Of a stretch of DNA of 64,000 nucleotides, positions 1 to 14,477 are shown piece after piece. Under the pieces are notes generated by a model. That model was not told the origin of the DNA. It saw nothing but the letters and a program-made list of their open reading frames with translations, and ran no database searches. The stretch is taken from NCBI RefSeq assembly GCF_902362185.1, contig NC_044508.1, forward strand, positions 7,100,798-7,164,797, written 5' to 3'. This DNA is from Chanos chanos (taxonomy: Eukaryota; Chordata; Actinopteri; Gonorynchiformes; Chanidae). Each line of letters opens with the position of its first letter. Position 1 is the first letter of the stretch. Position numbers and translations under genes: made by a program.

Positions 1-120
1 ACCCCCCCAAAAACAAACAAACAAACAAACAATCAGAACGGTCAACAACATGTTTGTGTGTGTATGTGTGTGTTTCTTTTAGTTACACGCATTTTGTTTG
101 TAGCGGGCCTTGTTTTTTAC
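1..120 (-). other. RAD17: RAD17 intron at the window edge
   Basis: This is intron downstream of the exon ending at 121, with donor gtaaaa on the minus strand. It carries an (AAAC)n stretch and (TG)n. I see no exon here. Confidence 0.7.
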
Positions 121-499
121 CGTCTTGTTGATGTGCAGCCAATGGGGTTTGTGAAGTGGTTTGAAGCCGACAGATGATTGGCTGGTGGCTGACGAGCGGG
201 CAGAATTGGAATGAATGAGGCCCCTGGTGGCCACAGACGATCCATACTCCAACATAGTGGCCCGGGACTATGAGGAGGACAGCAACAGCACAACAACAAT
301 CAATCCACTTCTGCCACGATGGTTGAGACGCTGAATAATGTATATTAAAAACTAGCTAGTCTAATTGTTATATCTTTAATCTGCTAAATGTAAATTCTAT
401 GGTGTTTTGTGAATGCGCTTCAGATAAAATACAGTATTTTTGAAAACTGTTAGTGCTTTACATGAATGTACTCTGATGGTATGAATATGTGTAATTGTC

Positions 500-537
<38 letters not shown>

Positions 538-2436
538 AGATGGTTGAAATTACCGTCCAATCAGCAGTGAGGAAGTCGGCAGCTGACAGGTACTCACTGG
601 CTCGAGTCACGTCCTCTATGTCAGAGAAGAAATCCAGGTAATTCTGGTGCAGGTAGAGGCTAAAGAACTCACCGGACATGTGTGAACGCTCTACAACAAG
701 CTGTTAGAGAGAGAGAGAGAGTGATAGACAGAGAGAGAAAGAGATCCCTTTCAATGCAAGTCCCAATGACTGAATCTTTTCGTGTGTGTGTGTGTGTGTG
801 TGTGTGAGTGTGTGTGTGTGTGTTACCTCAGGATCAATGAGCAGTTTATCTCTCTGATGTTCTGACAGGTGTGAGGGAAGCTTTGGTGTTTCAGAGCCTT
901 CATAGGCTTCACCTATACATAGAGACAGAAACAACACACAAAAAAGTTACACACCTTACATTACACGTCAAGAGCAAACTAGAAAACTAAAGAGTGAGTA
1001 AATACATATCCATAGAACAACCACGCTGCAGTTGAACGCCTCAACAACACTGCCTTCATAAACATAACATATTTTTCAGTGTGCAAGTAGTGCATAATGA
1101 ACTAACTATTAAATCAGTACACATAAAAATGTATAGGAGAGTAATACTGCAATTCAGAGCTCGACAGACAAGAAAAGACGGGAGATGCAGACTAACGTTT
1201 GCAGTAGAGAATCTTCCCCAGCGCTCTGAATAGGAAGAGAGAGGCGTCTTTTCCTCCGATAGCCTGGCTGTCCTCCGTCATCTCAGTGGCTCTGTGGACC
1301 TTGCTCTTCCTTCTCCCCTTAACTGATCCCTTTCTGGATGAAGACGCCGGTTTGCCCTTTTTACCGGCCCATAGCCCCTTTTCCAGAGAATGATCTGTGA
1401 ATGGTAACGACAAGCCCTAAAGCAAAGCAGTACAGTGCTAACATAAGAAAGCCCTGTTTAGATTTTAGAAAACACAAAACCAATACTACAGGCCAGCGAT
1501 TGGTCAATGTGTTTCATTTACATCATTCATTGGACGGAATTTCTAACGTTCTGCCCTCCGATTGGCTTGATGTTAAGTTTGGACTTTAACACCCATTTAG
1601 CCTCTTTCCGATCTAGTACAACACTCTAGGCAGAGGGGGGAATGGGAAGAGGATTAGGTGGGAGGAGACTGTCATGTGGTCTAGCCTAAACTGACCAGTG
1701 AGAGTGGAGAACTGAAGGCTGTTGATGGCACTACGTATATCTCCTGCACTTCCAGAACACAGCAGCTCCAGAGACGCTCTGTCAGGCACCGCGATACGGC
1801 CCGAACCCTGAGAGAGAGAGAGAACACAGACAGAAGAGATCAGGAAAGGAAAACCCACAGAGCTACAGATATAGTGCCTTATCAAGTAACAGACTCTACA
1901 GTCCATGGCAGAGAAGAGCGAGGTAAAAGACGCGCTTACCTTGCCTGCCTCGAGCGTAACAATGCGGCTAAGAACCTTCATCATGCTGGTGGGAGCCACG
2001 GGGTTAAAACTGAAATGAAGAGTGGATGGAACGGGATGGACTGGGATCAAACCGATTTTAATTTGACTGAATCAGACCGCCTTGGGATGGAATGTAACGA
2101 ATGTGAACAGAACAGAATCAAATTCTCACCTGATGTTGTGGATCCCAAGCTCCTCCTGAACGTCTTTGGGGAAGAGAAGCCTGGAACCCCTGTCGCCACT
2201 CAAACTGTCTGAAACGATGAAAACCAGTGGACACCGTCCCGTCCTCACAAAACGCCTGTACAACACAGAATGATATGATGCACTGAGTAGTTTGATTATG
2301 ATGTATTAACTATGAATCATTAGGTTAAGGTCTTGACAGAGTGACATTAGACCAATATGGAGTGATTCTCTGACCTCAAAATGTCATGGAGACAACTTGG
2401 CTGTCTGTAAAACTGGTTTGGAAAGTCCTAGTACAT

Positions 2437-2467
<31 letters not shown>

Positions 2468-4688
2468 GAAAGAGAGAGAGAGAGAACATTTCTTTTCACA
2501 TAAACAGTCTGATAGCCATTTCATTTTATGATCTTCACTACTGTAACCAAGTCTGGGATGCCCATTAGAGCAGACATGTTCTGGTACCTCTATAAGGATG
2601 ATTTTGTGTTCGGTGGACTGGCTGTCTCCACTCATCTGAAGGCGGCTGTATTTATTGGCCCTGAGCAGGAACTCCTGGAAGGCTCCTGTCTGAGAGCTGC
2701 CATGGAAACTGTTAAACCTTGAATCTGTCACAGCAGGACAATAAGCAACCGTCAGCACATTCTCCAAAACACTGACTCACACGCTTATATTCCCATGTCA
2801 ACAGATAAAAAGAAAAAAAGTGCAAACAAACATTAAACAAAGAAAATCCACAACAATACAAACAAGCGTGAGTAGAGACTAAAACCAAAGTCTTGAAGGT
2901 AAATATCATATTCATATAATGCATTTTTGTCTGAGTTGAGCTTTTTTTCCCTACCTTTATTCATGTAGTTTATCTAAACTGACTCAATATTCGTTCAGTA
3001 TTAGTGGCTACACATCAGGAGTGATATTGACATAGCCATTGTCTTGCTCATAGGCACTGCAGCTGAGAGATGTCAAGCTAAGGGAGTGGGTTCCTTCACC
3101 ACCATGTCAAAACCACCCATTAAAAGTCAGACTAAAAGGCCATTCTACACTCACAAAGCTGCCTTTGGTCAAAGGCTTTAACAAGGTGAGTAACCTTCTA
3201 AACTAATGCATTTTACAATCAGGCTTCCCTCTGAAATATTTTTTTTTCTTGTCTCACCCGGGTCAAAGACCCGTGTGTAGGCGTCATCAGCCCTATAGTC
3301 TGAGGTGGTGGATGGATTGGACCACTCCTGGATCTGGCAGCCCAGATCCTGAGCCAGGACCTGGACAGTGGCTGTCTTTCCACAACCTGAGGGGCCTGTG
3401 AGTAGGAGAATGGCGCCACCCTGTGGAGAGTTTATATAATTACAGCGAATCCTGCAAGTTCAATGATCTCTCAGCTTCCCTTAATATGACATGACAGTGA
3501 GAAATGTATCCAAGGAAGGGCTCCATTTTGAGCACTTTAAGGTGAAAAGCAAAGCAGAAAAAAACTTAACGGGGTTACGAAAGGGAACATACAAAAAAGG
3601 AGTGAGTGGACAAACCTGGTTTGCACGTTTTAAGTCCAGGTGAATTCTCAACCAGTTTTCAACCTCCTCAACCTTCTTCTTATGAACTGCCAGTTCCGCC
3701 TCGAGTGAAAACAAAGGCATATTCAAAGATAATACATGCACACATATATATCTATATATATATACACACACACCCCCACACACACATATATATATATATG
3801 TGACTAAAAGGCCATTATATATACATATATATATGTTACATACATAGATAGCCATGACAAAGATATAGCCATACATTTTGCAAAGATACAATCTACATTT
3901 ATGGAGCAAATAATCAATCTGGATCGATTACTAAAACATTCCAGCAAATGTTGAGCCAATCCTTATCACAACGTGAACCAATACTGTTGCTATGACGATT
4001 GTAATAATGTAAAGATCTGATGCTCATAGAGCAGAGTGTTTCAGAATATGGTAGCTGCACCTGTGAATGCGATCTTGACTCTAGAATTTAAAGAGCATCT
4101 GTGTAACAGCTGGAACACTTTGCTACCTGTGAGTTAGGAGCGTGTGTGTCCACCCAGGGTTCATCGCGATCCTCTAATGAAGTTTTGCTGGAGGAAGGAA
4201 ACTGATGAGCTAAGACATGGGAGTCTGCCTTTCTCTTTTTGGGCTTCTTTTCTGATGGGTCTTCGGCGAATGATCTCGCTTTGCTCAAGCTCTCATTGGA
4301 ACGTGAGACTTTCTTTAAGCCCAGACTTTTCACTGCAGAGCCTCCCAGAAGGTCACCGAAAGACGGTTCCACCCAGCTGTTTAACTAGGGAGGAAGATGT
4401 CCAAAGAATGACTGCTTTGTTGAAGGTTTTTTTTTTTTTTTTTAACCAGAAAATGTTCAGCAAACAGTTATTTGCTATTAAAGACATAAATTCGATCTAT
4501 TTCTTATATCACAGCACTATATATTTTGATTTCCCAACTCAATCAGTTCAGAGGTCAGAGAGCTAAGCACTTTTTGAAAGTCTGCATTAAACAACAAACA
4601 AACAAGCAAACAAATAATACGCGTCATACGTGTCAACATAACTTACTTTAACAGTGGATGTCTTCCTTCCCAGGGACAATTTTGACAT
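121..4688 (-). CDS. RAD17: RAD17 checkpoint clamp loader, 5' 13 exons (C-terminus off the window)
   Basis: RAD17 replaces RFC1 in the RAD17-RFC complex, which loads the 9-1-1 clamp at damaged DNA in the nucleus and activates ATR signalling. Coding exons on the minus strand: 4647-4688, 4127-4384, 3616-3699, 3258-3420, 2588-2724, 2375-2427, 2130-2255, 1940-2009, 1696-1807, 1197-1394, 827-912, 554-700, 121-267. Together they give 541 codons with every phase matching; human RAD17 has about 670-680. Visible motifs are EPWVD, Walker A GPSGCGKT at about residues 137-144, a Walker B-like ILIEDFPNQF across exons 5/6, SDSLSGD, FNPVAPT, GDIRSAINSLQFS and FLFRALGKILYCKR. Near the left edge, LYLHQNYLDFF and PLHKPHWLHINK match the C-terminal half of the family. 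The 53-bp exon 2375-2427 sits directly behind a 30-base homopolymer. The start codon is the first ATG, followed by 14 codons and a good donor. The last exons lie beyond position 1. Confidence 0.95.
2437..2466. repeat. 30-base G homopolymer in a RAD17 intron
   Basis: This is a pure run of G on the plus strand, C in the RAD17 pre-mRNA, followed by (AG)n. It lies 9 bases upstream of the acceptor of the 53-bp exon 2375-2427 and so forms part of that polypyrimidine tract. The true length is uncertain in assemblies. Confidence 0.9.
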
Positions 4689-5573
4689 TATCAGCGGTGA
4701 CACTTATCACCCACACAGATACTGGATGCAGTACTATAATATTAAAAAGAACAAAAAGCAGGACAGGGTTTCTTTCAGGTTTTCCGACAGCATTTTTTTT
4801 TGCATTAGTCAGTAATTAATTTAATCAGCAACAATCAATTCGCTGTGCTTTTAGATAATACGTCTGTGAAAGGTGTGTCACAAGTAAATTCTGTTGTCAA
4901 CAAACTTCCATCGTAACTAGCTATGCTAGCAAACTAGCTATTCCAGCTAATCGTCTTGTTGAACTCCGTTATTTTGCTCCTGACTTGTAACTTGGACCGC
5001 CGCAAAAGCTTTCTTAGTTGGCTAATATTTGCTGCGGCCCTTTATTTGAACGCGTTAGTTAAATTCATTTTTTTTATCACAGTTCACTTCGCCTGCTGAA
5101 GCAGCTACTTGCTGTGCTACCAGCATGCTGATTGCTAACAACAAGCGAGCAAAACTACAAAGTAGCTCCAAATTTGATGGAGGGGAAATTACTTCCTAAT
5201 GAACTGGCAAACCTACCTCAGTCATGTCCCAAAACTGTGAAGTGCACAGAAAGCAAAGAACTAACTTGTTTAGCTTAGCGTTTATAATTTCAAATTTGAC
5301 AACAGTTATTTATTAACTATCCCTTTAAAATTTGAAACGGTCCGCCTCTGAATTAGTCGCTTGATGATGACATCACTAACTGCACAAGCCATGAACACGT
5401 TTTGAGGAATGTACTATAAACGTAGTTAAAGAACGTTATTCAAAGTAGTGCCACAAAAAAGTACCAACGGAAACTAGGCTGAACAGCATCAGTTTGGATA
5501 CAAGCTTTTCAGCTTTGAGAAAAAAAAGCCTGCTCTGTTTTACTCATCTCTTCTTCGCGTGTAGGTTTTCTCC
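4689..5573. promoter_or_regulatory. head-to-head RAD17/AK6 intergenic promoter region
   Basis: The 885 bp between the RAD17 and AK6 start codons hold no exon I can support apart from untranslated leader. Divergent start codons this close suggest a shared promoter. A pyrimidine-rich stretch ending in gtgtag at 5551-5563, just before the AK6 ATG, could be a 3' splice site for a non-coding first exon or a pyrimidine-rich transcription start. The sequence alone does not decide. No TATA box is evident. Confidence 0.4.
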
Positions 5574-7025
<1,452 letters not shown>

Positions 7026-7995
7026 GAGCAGGGACAAAAGATGGACTCAAACAATCACATACTTGGTCATCCAGCTACAGATGGAAAGACATCTAGAGAT
7101 TTTACATGTATATTTCACACATACACACACACACCTCAGGACTTATAACCATACGGTTCTGATGAATTTACCAATGCAGGGTTATTTGGTTGCTGTGTTG
7201 AGGATAGCTTGTGTAGCGTTTAGCCATATCGGTGGTGAATTTTTCACTTTGTGTCTTCGGCTGCACAGTTGTTGCAGTAAATCAGCTCCTCATAATCTGA
7301 CTTTTAAACGAGAATAGATAACTTAGTCGTTGAATTGTTTGGAGTGAGAATTGTACACTTAAAACGGTTTGAAAAAATTCTCATTCCAGACAGCTAAACA
7401 AGTATGCGTGCATTTTGCAGTTGAAGTGGAATATGGAATATGCCATAACTTAATTATTAATACTAATATCATTATGTATGAACTAAATATGAACTAAGAA
7501 AATAGATTTGATAAGAATAAAAAAAAAAAGCCACAGACCATTCCAAAATGGGTGAAAGAAAAAATTTTATATTTCTCCTCAAAATATCGTTTTGGACTCA
7601 GAGATGTATTCTATATTTTGGTTCATTTGTGTTTACTCTTTATGGGGGAGGGGGAGGGTATTTTCATTGGCTCTTCACTGTGTGCACAAGTCTTAGCAGT
7701 ATTCAGTACTCGTTCACATACATTACAGAGTTATTGAAGTAAAAAAAAAAATGAGAAAAAACGTCATATTTTCTTTGACGATAAAATTAAACACACCTCA
7801 GAAATGTCTCTGAAAGCCCAGAGATGCCACTGCACAAGAAATCATGTTTGCAGTAGTAATCAACATAGCTGGAGAGTTCTGTTATGTTGTCTTGTTCTCA
7901 TGTTTGGCTGTGTTAGTGGGTAGTTGCAGGATGCCCAGACATTTTAGAAATGTAGTGTTTAATGCACTTTGGTATAATGTGAGAGTTGTAATACG

Positions 7996-8001
7996 AATAA
8001 A
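7996..8001 (+). terminator. AK6: AK6 poly(A) signal candidate
   Basis: AATAAA lies about 970 bp after the stop codon and is the last canonical hexamer before the repeat at 8262. The interval 7026-7995 looks like AT-rich 3' UTR with no conserved reading frame. An internal A-rich site near 7516 could be an alternative. Confidence 0.5.
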
Positions 8002-8261
8002 GCTATACAGTGAAATGAACATTGTATGTGTATTTTTTGATAACAGATGATTACGGGGGAGGGGGGGGGGTGTTAACAGCTCTTTTGGCAGATATGTGAA
8101 AGTACAGATTTGAAGGGTGATTGGGATGATCCAATTGATCCAACCAGGTTCAGCTCAAGAGTCAGGCAAACTCTGCAAACCAAATTTACCAGTAATCTAC
8201 AAACAATCTAAAAGAGGATTTTGATAGAACCATCTTGATGATAAGCGATAACCATTAATCA

Positions 8262-8443
8262 AAGCAGATGCTAATTCCACTATTACTATATACAGTGGGC
8301 GATTTGTAGGGAGATGCTTTGTTAGCAAAATGACCAAAATGCATCCCTCTTGTTCACCCGTCATCCCCCTATATACTCTGTAGAGCAGGGTCAGTGACCA
8401 TTGGGCCAGCCCCCCTGTTAACAGATAACAAGTCACCTACTGA
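8262..8443 (-). repeat. unclassified interspersed repeat, copy 1
   Basis: Read on the minus strand, this segment opens with cagtaggtgacttgtta and ctgttaacagggggg. It shares these blocks, plus a tttggtca/ttttgctaacaa block and a ccctacaaat block, with 41458-41600 on the plus strand. This copy has about 75 bp more between the first two blocks. No protein-coding capacity or clear terminal repeats are visible, so the class is unknown. Confidence 0.55.
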
Positions 8444-8556
8444 CTATATCGAGCAGCAAAGCATCTGTTTATCCTAAAGCCTATAATGTTTCCTCTTATT
8501 GAAAACTTCCGGGCTAAGCTTCTGGTTTGACAAGTTTCTACCTGCCTCATCGAGAG

Positions 8557-8591
8557 TGACGTCAGGTACTGGGCTGGGTGAGTCACGTGAC
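8557..8591 (+). promoter_or_regulatory. MARVELD2: CRE / AP-1 / E-box cluster upstream of MARVELD2
   Basis: A full palindromic CRE (TGACGTCA, 8557-8564) is followed 14 bp later by an AP-1 site (TGAGTCA, 8579-8585). That site overlaps the palindrome GTCACGTGAC (8582-8591), a CACGTG E-box of the USF/TFE type. The cluster lies about 0.9 kb before the first MARVELD2 coding exon, beside AK6's end, where a promoter is expected. The non-coding first exon was not fixed. A donor-like gtaggt near 8829 is one candidate end. Confidence 0.5.
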
Positions 8592-9503
8592 CGATTCTCA
8601 CCTGCTGTTCGTGTGGATGGAGATAAGTTGGATTTTAAAAAAACGACAGGTGAATTGTAAATTTCGGCGGATGATTACTTTTGTTAGCATGCTCATTATC
8701 TACAGTCAGCTTACTCTGATTCTGGTTTAATATAAATAAGTCTAAAGCAGGGACATTTCCTCTTCACTACAAAACGACGTTACCTTGCTGGAATTTTCGC
8801 CGAATCGTAGGACTCAAATATATGATTTGGTAGGTCAGTTTGTCTTTACACAAACACACACCCACACTAACGTTAGTGGCGTACTGTCTTCTAAGTGGAT
8901 TATAAATTTGCGCGTTACAAATTTGTTATTTGTGATAATTCCTCATTTGCCGATAATTATTTAGTTTAACGCATGTAAGGTTGTTTCTGACAAAAGATAC
9001 CGAAACGATAATACACTTGGAGACAGTCCGAATACCAAAGCTTCCAAACTGAACTTAGAGTAAAGAATTCAGTCGTTGGTGTTTGTCTCTCCCACAATTA
9101 CCTTTGTGAGTAAAAGTAGGCTATGGTGACTGTCACTTGTTTTGCTTCATTCCAGAAGCCTTTGTTTGGGAAAACGAATCAAGCATTGCAAACTACAGTG
9201 AGGCTATGTAAACTGAGTTTCTCCAACCTTGAGAGGTAGGAGGTATCAAACAGTCTCTTCTTTATCTGCATATAGTTCATGTTTGCTTGCTGAACTATAG
9301 ATGGGCTTTTTGTTGTTGTTGTTGTTGTTGTTGTTTGAAAACAGCCCTTACATAGAGACTGATTGTGACATAATACAAGTTGTAAAATCCCGATATCAAA
9401 CTATATTTGACTTGGGCTGCTAACCTGAAAATGAGTCATGACTTGTCCTCCTGACCTTCTGAACTCTTTGTCGTTATTCCTCATAGGTGAGACATTATTC
9501 CTC

Positions 9504-11333
9504 ATGTCTGTTGGAAACGGATCGGCATCCCGCTTTGACCGGGTTCGGGAAGCTCCTTACTATGACGAGGTTCCTGTAGGTTCCTTGGCGAGGGATCAGG
9601 GCTTCCCTTATCCACTGGTAAACTACACGGACCACGAGCTTGCCTTGAGCGCCGATCCCCTTCCGCCACCGCCTCTCCCCGAAAACCCCCCTGTGGGACC
9701 CGAGTTCTACCCCAGCGACACCGAGGAGCACAACGATGACTCCATGGACATCAAACCTGTCCACCGCTTCATCCCAGACTCCGTCAAGAACTTTTTCCGA
9801 TCTAGCAACCGCTGGTCCATCCCACGATCCACAACGGAAAAGGTCAATGCTACCACTGAGGGCGTGCCTTGTTCCCCCCCGAACTCCCGCCCGCCCTCTC
9901 CCAACGATGGATTCGGGGCAGACTACTCCTCCGCTAAGGAAAGAGATGTGATGCCACTGGGAGCAGAGGCGCTGGAGTCGGTCTCGGGGCGTTCGCAACA
10001 AACAAGGATGACCTACAGCGAGAAGGTGGAGGACTACAACCAACGTTACGCCTACATGAAGTCGTGGGCGGGGCTGCTGCGCATCCTCGGCTGCATAGAG
10101 CTCCTTCTGGGGGCGGTTGTGTTCGCCTGCGTCTGCGCATACATTCACAAGGACAACGAGTGGTTTAACATGTATGGGTACTCCCAAGCAGGGACGTATG
10201 GGGGAGGCTTTGGCGGGGGGTTCGGTGGGGGCCAAGCTATGTACGGAACCGGGAGCCAGTACACAGGGCCCAGAACACCGTTCGTGCTGGTGGTCGCAGG
10301 ATTGGCTTGGCTGGTCACGGTTATACTGGTCGTACTGGGGATGTCCATGTACTATCGGACCATCTTACTGGACTCCAGCTGGTGGCCATTCACGGAGTGC
10401 GCGCTGAACCTGGCTCTGGGGATACTTTACATGGCTGCGGGGATTGTGTACGTGAACGACACGAAACGAGGGGGTCTCTGCAACACCCCGTTTTTCAACA
10501 GCGGCCCCAACAGCGCGTTCTGCCGTACTGAAGCGGGGCAGACGGCCGCCATAGTCTTCCTTTTCCTCAACATGGTTCTGTACCTCATAGGCGCTGGGGT
10601 TTGTCTCAAACTGTGGCGGCACGAAGCTGCCCGGATGCGTCGGGAGGCATGGGCATTTGAGGTGAGACCAGCTCCAGCCCAGCATTTGTGTGTGGAGTGC
10701 GTCTCTGTTTATTCGCTGTCTGTCGGCATTCGTGTGTATGTGTCCCAGAGTAACAGAGCTGACCTGGGATCAGCAGGCCTTATATCCATATCGTATGACT
10801 ATGATGTATGACTAACTGGTGCCATTATCTGTCCAAATTTGTGTCTTTCTCTGCTGTAGAATGACTGCTGTTTGATAACTTATGAAATTAAATTTAGGAT
10901 TTGTACACACTGTCATAAACATTAAGATGCTTCATTACACTCACTGTACATGCCTCACTACCTATAATTATAATCAATTAACTTCTTTCTCTTATTCCAT
11001 TCAGATGAAAACTACAGGTTCCTCAGTACCACTACATCTGGTAATGTACTACATTTCTGCTTGAATATGAAATGAAAGGGTTAGGGTATGTACCATGCGT
11101 CCGGTGCACTGGATTTTTTATTTTATTTTTTCCCCCCTCAGGTGGGTCCAGGTTCCAGTGTATCGGCACCTACACACAACGCCCCTCTGATGGCTCGTCC
11201 AGAGGACACGGACGGTCGCGGGCCGTCTCCTGCCCCGGTGACGATGATGGAGCCTGAGATTCTAAGGGGTCACATTCCTGCTGGACACATCCCCAAACCC
11301 GTCGTCATTGCCGACTATGTAGCGTGAGTTCAG

Positions 11334-11370
<37 letters not shown>

Positions 11371-14300
11371 CATACATACATACATACATACATACATCAG
11401 TAAGTCAAAAAGGAAGGAGATTCCGGACGCATTTAATCGTATTTCAGTATTCATAAGACGTCTACTGGTTCCCCTTTTGGTTTTGTCCCCTCATATGAAG
11501 AACCAAAGTTCTTGGATCCAGTATGTGGTTCAGTTATGAAAGAGAAAAAAAGAAGACATACACTGTTGAATGATGTTGTGCTTGTGCTATTTACAGTCAA
11601 ACTGACTTTTTCGGTCTCTAATTTGAGCCATATTTATGTATTAATTTGTCTCTTCTTTATTTGATTTTTTTCTTCTTTCCACCTTTTGCTTTCACAGGAA
11701 ATATCCTTCTATCCGTACGGATGAGCAGCGAGACCAGTATAAAGCTGTGTTTAATGACCAGTATGAGGAGTATAAGGAACTTCACGCTGAGGTTCAAGCT
11801 CTGGCCAAGAAGTTTGAGGAGATGGACAACCTAATGATGAATCTACCCTCCCGCCCCTCCAGCCAAATGGTGCCATATTCCTCACCCTGTCCCTGCTCTT
11901 CCCTCTGACTTCTGATTGGTTCACTTTGTTGGCCTGTTAGAGTTTCTAACTTAGATAGATAGGATGTCCTTTAAGGACCTCGTATGCCTGTTTAAAAATT
12001 GATTATGGTCATAAAGAATACAAAGACAGGAACTGAAACTCCAGTTAAGCTGTAGTTCCTCAGGCAGCAGTGGAGACTGATGTCTGTCCCTTCCAGAACT
12101 GCAAAGTGTGCCAGACATTGCAAGGCCGTATACACGGCCATGACAGCATAGTCATGTTGCCAGCAACGTACTTATTTCTTATGACAGACTCAGTTTTCAG
12201 GTTCTGCTTCCCTGTTTATCTTTCTCTCTTTTACAAGTTGTCCTTGATATCATAGGATCCTCGATATTTATCATCCTCTTATTTATGATTAGATTTTATT
12301 CCTATTGTATTTGTTCGGCTTCAGAGGCACTACTGGGGGCAGGAGGGGTTTCAGAGAGCGGGTTTAGTGAAAAACTCAGAGTTAGTTAACTCGGAGAAAG
12401 TGGTAAACCTATTAGAAGAGCCCTATGGCTTCATTCTCCTAGCAAAACAAAGCCACGGGGCTCTTCTGTTAGGAGGTTTACTACTTTCTCTGAGTTAACT
12501 AACTCTGAGTTTTCGCTAAACCCACTTTCTCAAACACCCCCCTGGTGCATTTCCTGTACTTCTCTCCCCATTGTATTTTTTTGCATTTGTTTAGTAGTTT
12601 GCTGAGATATTTGTTCTAGAATTCAGTGGAGCAATTTCCAACCGCACTGGTTTTAAAGATTACACTTTTAGGCAAAAGATAAAAAATTGTAAACAGAAGA
12701 AACAAATGTAAATGAAAGCACCATGTCTCTCATGATTTTAACTTGCTTTTCGCAGTAATAGTCGTTTTTCTGTCCTACAGGAAGAGGAGCGAATCAATCA
12801 CATCATCCAAGAGTACAAACGAAAAAAGGCTGTGAGTGACAAATTCAGTATAATCCACCATATAATTTGAATCGTAGACAGTCATAGCTAGAGTTGTAAC
12901 CTTTCACCCTGCTCACGGTTTGGTTTGTACATTGTTTGTTGGGCCATGGTTTGGTTTATATCATGGTTTGGCTTGAAACAAAACTGAACCAAGCTAGAAC
13001 AGTTTTTTTTCTGTCTTCTTTACGATACAGTATATTATGCTGTCATTTAAAATCGTTACTCGGTCGACATTGTCATTAAAGCTGTTGTTATCCTCCGCCC
13101 AGTTAAAGCAATTCCCATCGCATAAAAAGTGTTTGTGCATATATTTTCTCACGGCGAGAAATGGAGAGAAAGAGTCTGAGGGCTTCAAATAATGATCAAC
13201 ATTATTGTTATTGATCAAAAGCACAAATCAAAGTTGTTTATCCACTGACAATAAGAATACATGTTCCCCTGTGATTTGACATTACGTTAAAAAAACCCCA
13301 ATCACTTACAAGAGCTGAGACGAAAAAAAAAATCCAGAACCGAGAACCACAGAACTGCAGTTTTCGGTTGCAGTACAAATCCGTTACACTCCTAGTGAAA
13401 GTACATACCATAGCAGGATGTTTTCCTGGTAATAGTATATACCATAGCAGAGCATCCAACTCACAGTCACCGTTTCTAGAACGATCTTACTCACGATGAC
13501 GTTTGCATTTCTTCTTGGATCTGACCTTTTAACCTCACTGGGTTATGAATGTATCTCTCTGTTTAATCATCAGTTACACAACGGGAGATGTTGGTTGACA
13601 TGAAGTTTTACATTGTCACGTTCTTTTTCCTCCATTTAATCTCGAGGCTGACCTACTGGTCATTTTTGCAAAACTCCAACAATATCTTATTTATTGACCA
13701 TATCTTTGCTACTAGATGTGATAACGCAATAATTTTTTCTGTTTACCCCAAAAGAAAGCACTAAATTCTGATGTGGAATCCCTGCCATAGTACACAACGC
13801 TTGCTGATATGGCTGATGATCTGTTCTATAGCCCCACCCTCCTTTGTCCTTTCTCACATTATTCAAATAGTTTTAGCTCTGTCTCTGTCTGATTGCATAC
13901 GCGTTCTAGTTTCGGTTTTGCACATTCCGCATAATGGTGACTCTCATTGGGGTTTTTTTTTAGGACAGATTATTTCCTTTTTTTTTTCCTTAACAGAAGG
14001 GTCTTCATGTAGTGGAAGAGTTTCAGATTCTTTCATCAGTTCTAAATGTTGTGTCTAAGGAAAATGTTTCATAATTTGACAGTACATCTTTTATAAGTCG
14101 TTCAGGCTATCGGGAGCATATGGATCTGGTGCCTCTGAGTTAGAGTGCTGATCTAGGATCAGCTGTCCTTGGTCTCTGTATTTTCCTTTTTTTTTTTCTT
14201 TTTTTAAGGATTATGTAAGGCATAAGCTGATATCTCAGTAAATCCTACTGATGCAAGACAAAAATTTTTATAGAAGACTAATGTTCTTACCAGACTATAA

Positions 14301-14444
14301 GACTAATGTTCTTACCTCAGCTCTGGTAAATCCAAATGCCAAATCACAGGGGACAATGTAATCTTATTATCGGTGGATAAACAACTTTGATTTGTGATTG
14401 TGTGTTTGCATGTACACATGTCAGCCGGTGTAATGAATATAACC

Positions 14445-14477
<33 letters not shown>

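Noticed and set aside
504-535. Poly(A) run suggesting a retrocopy or SINE tail
   Set aside because: No duplicated flanks or element body precede it. It looks like a plain intronic homopolymer in RAD17.
1411-1416. Alternative RAD17 acceptor (ctttag) upstream of the exon ending at 1197
   Set aside because: Its phase does not fit the preceding exon, which ends one base into a codon. The acceptor ttcacag before 1394 restores the frame.
7063-7317. 84-codon open frame after AK6
   Set aside because: It lies in the 3' UTR, contains a (CA)n run and has no family resemblance.
9495-10235. 246-codon minus-strand open frame opposite MARVELD2 exon 1
   Set aside because: It is a shadow of the GC-rich tricellulin coding strand. 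Only the plus frame matches a protein family.
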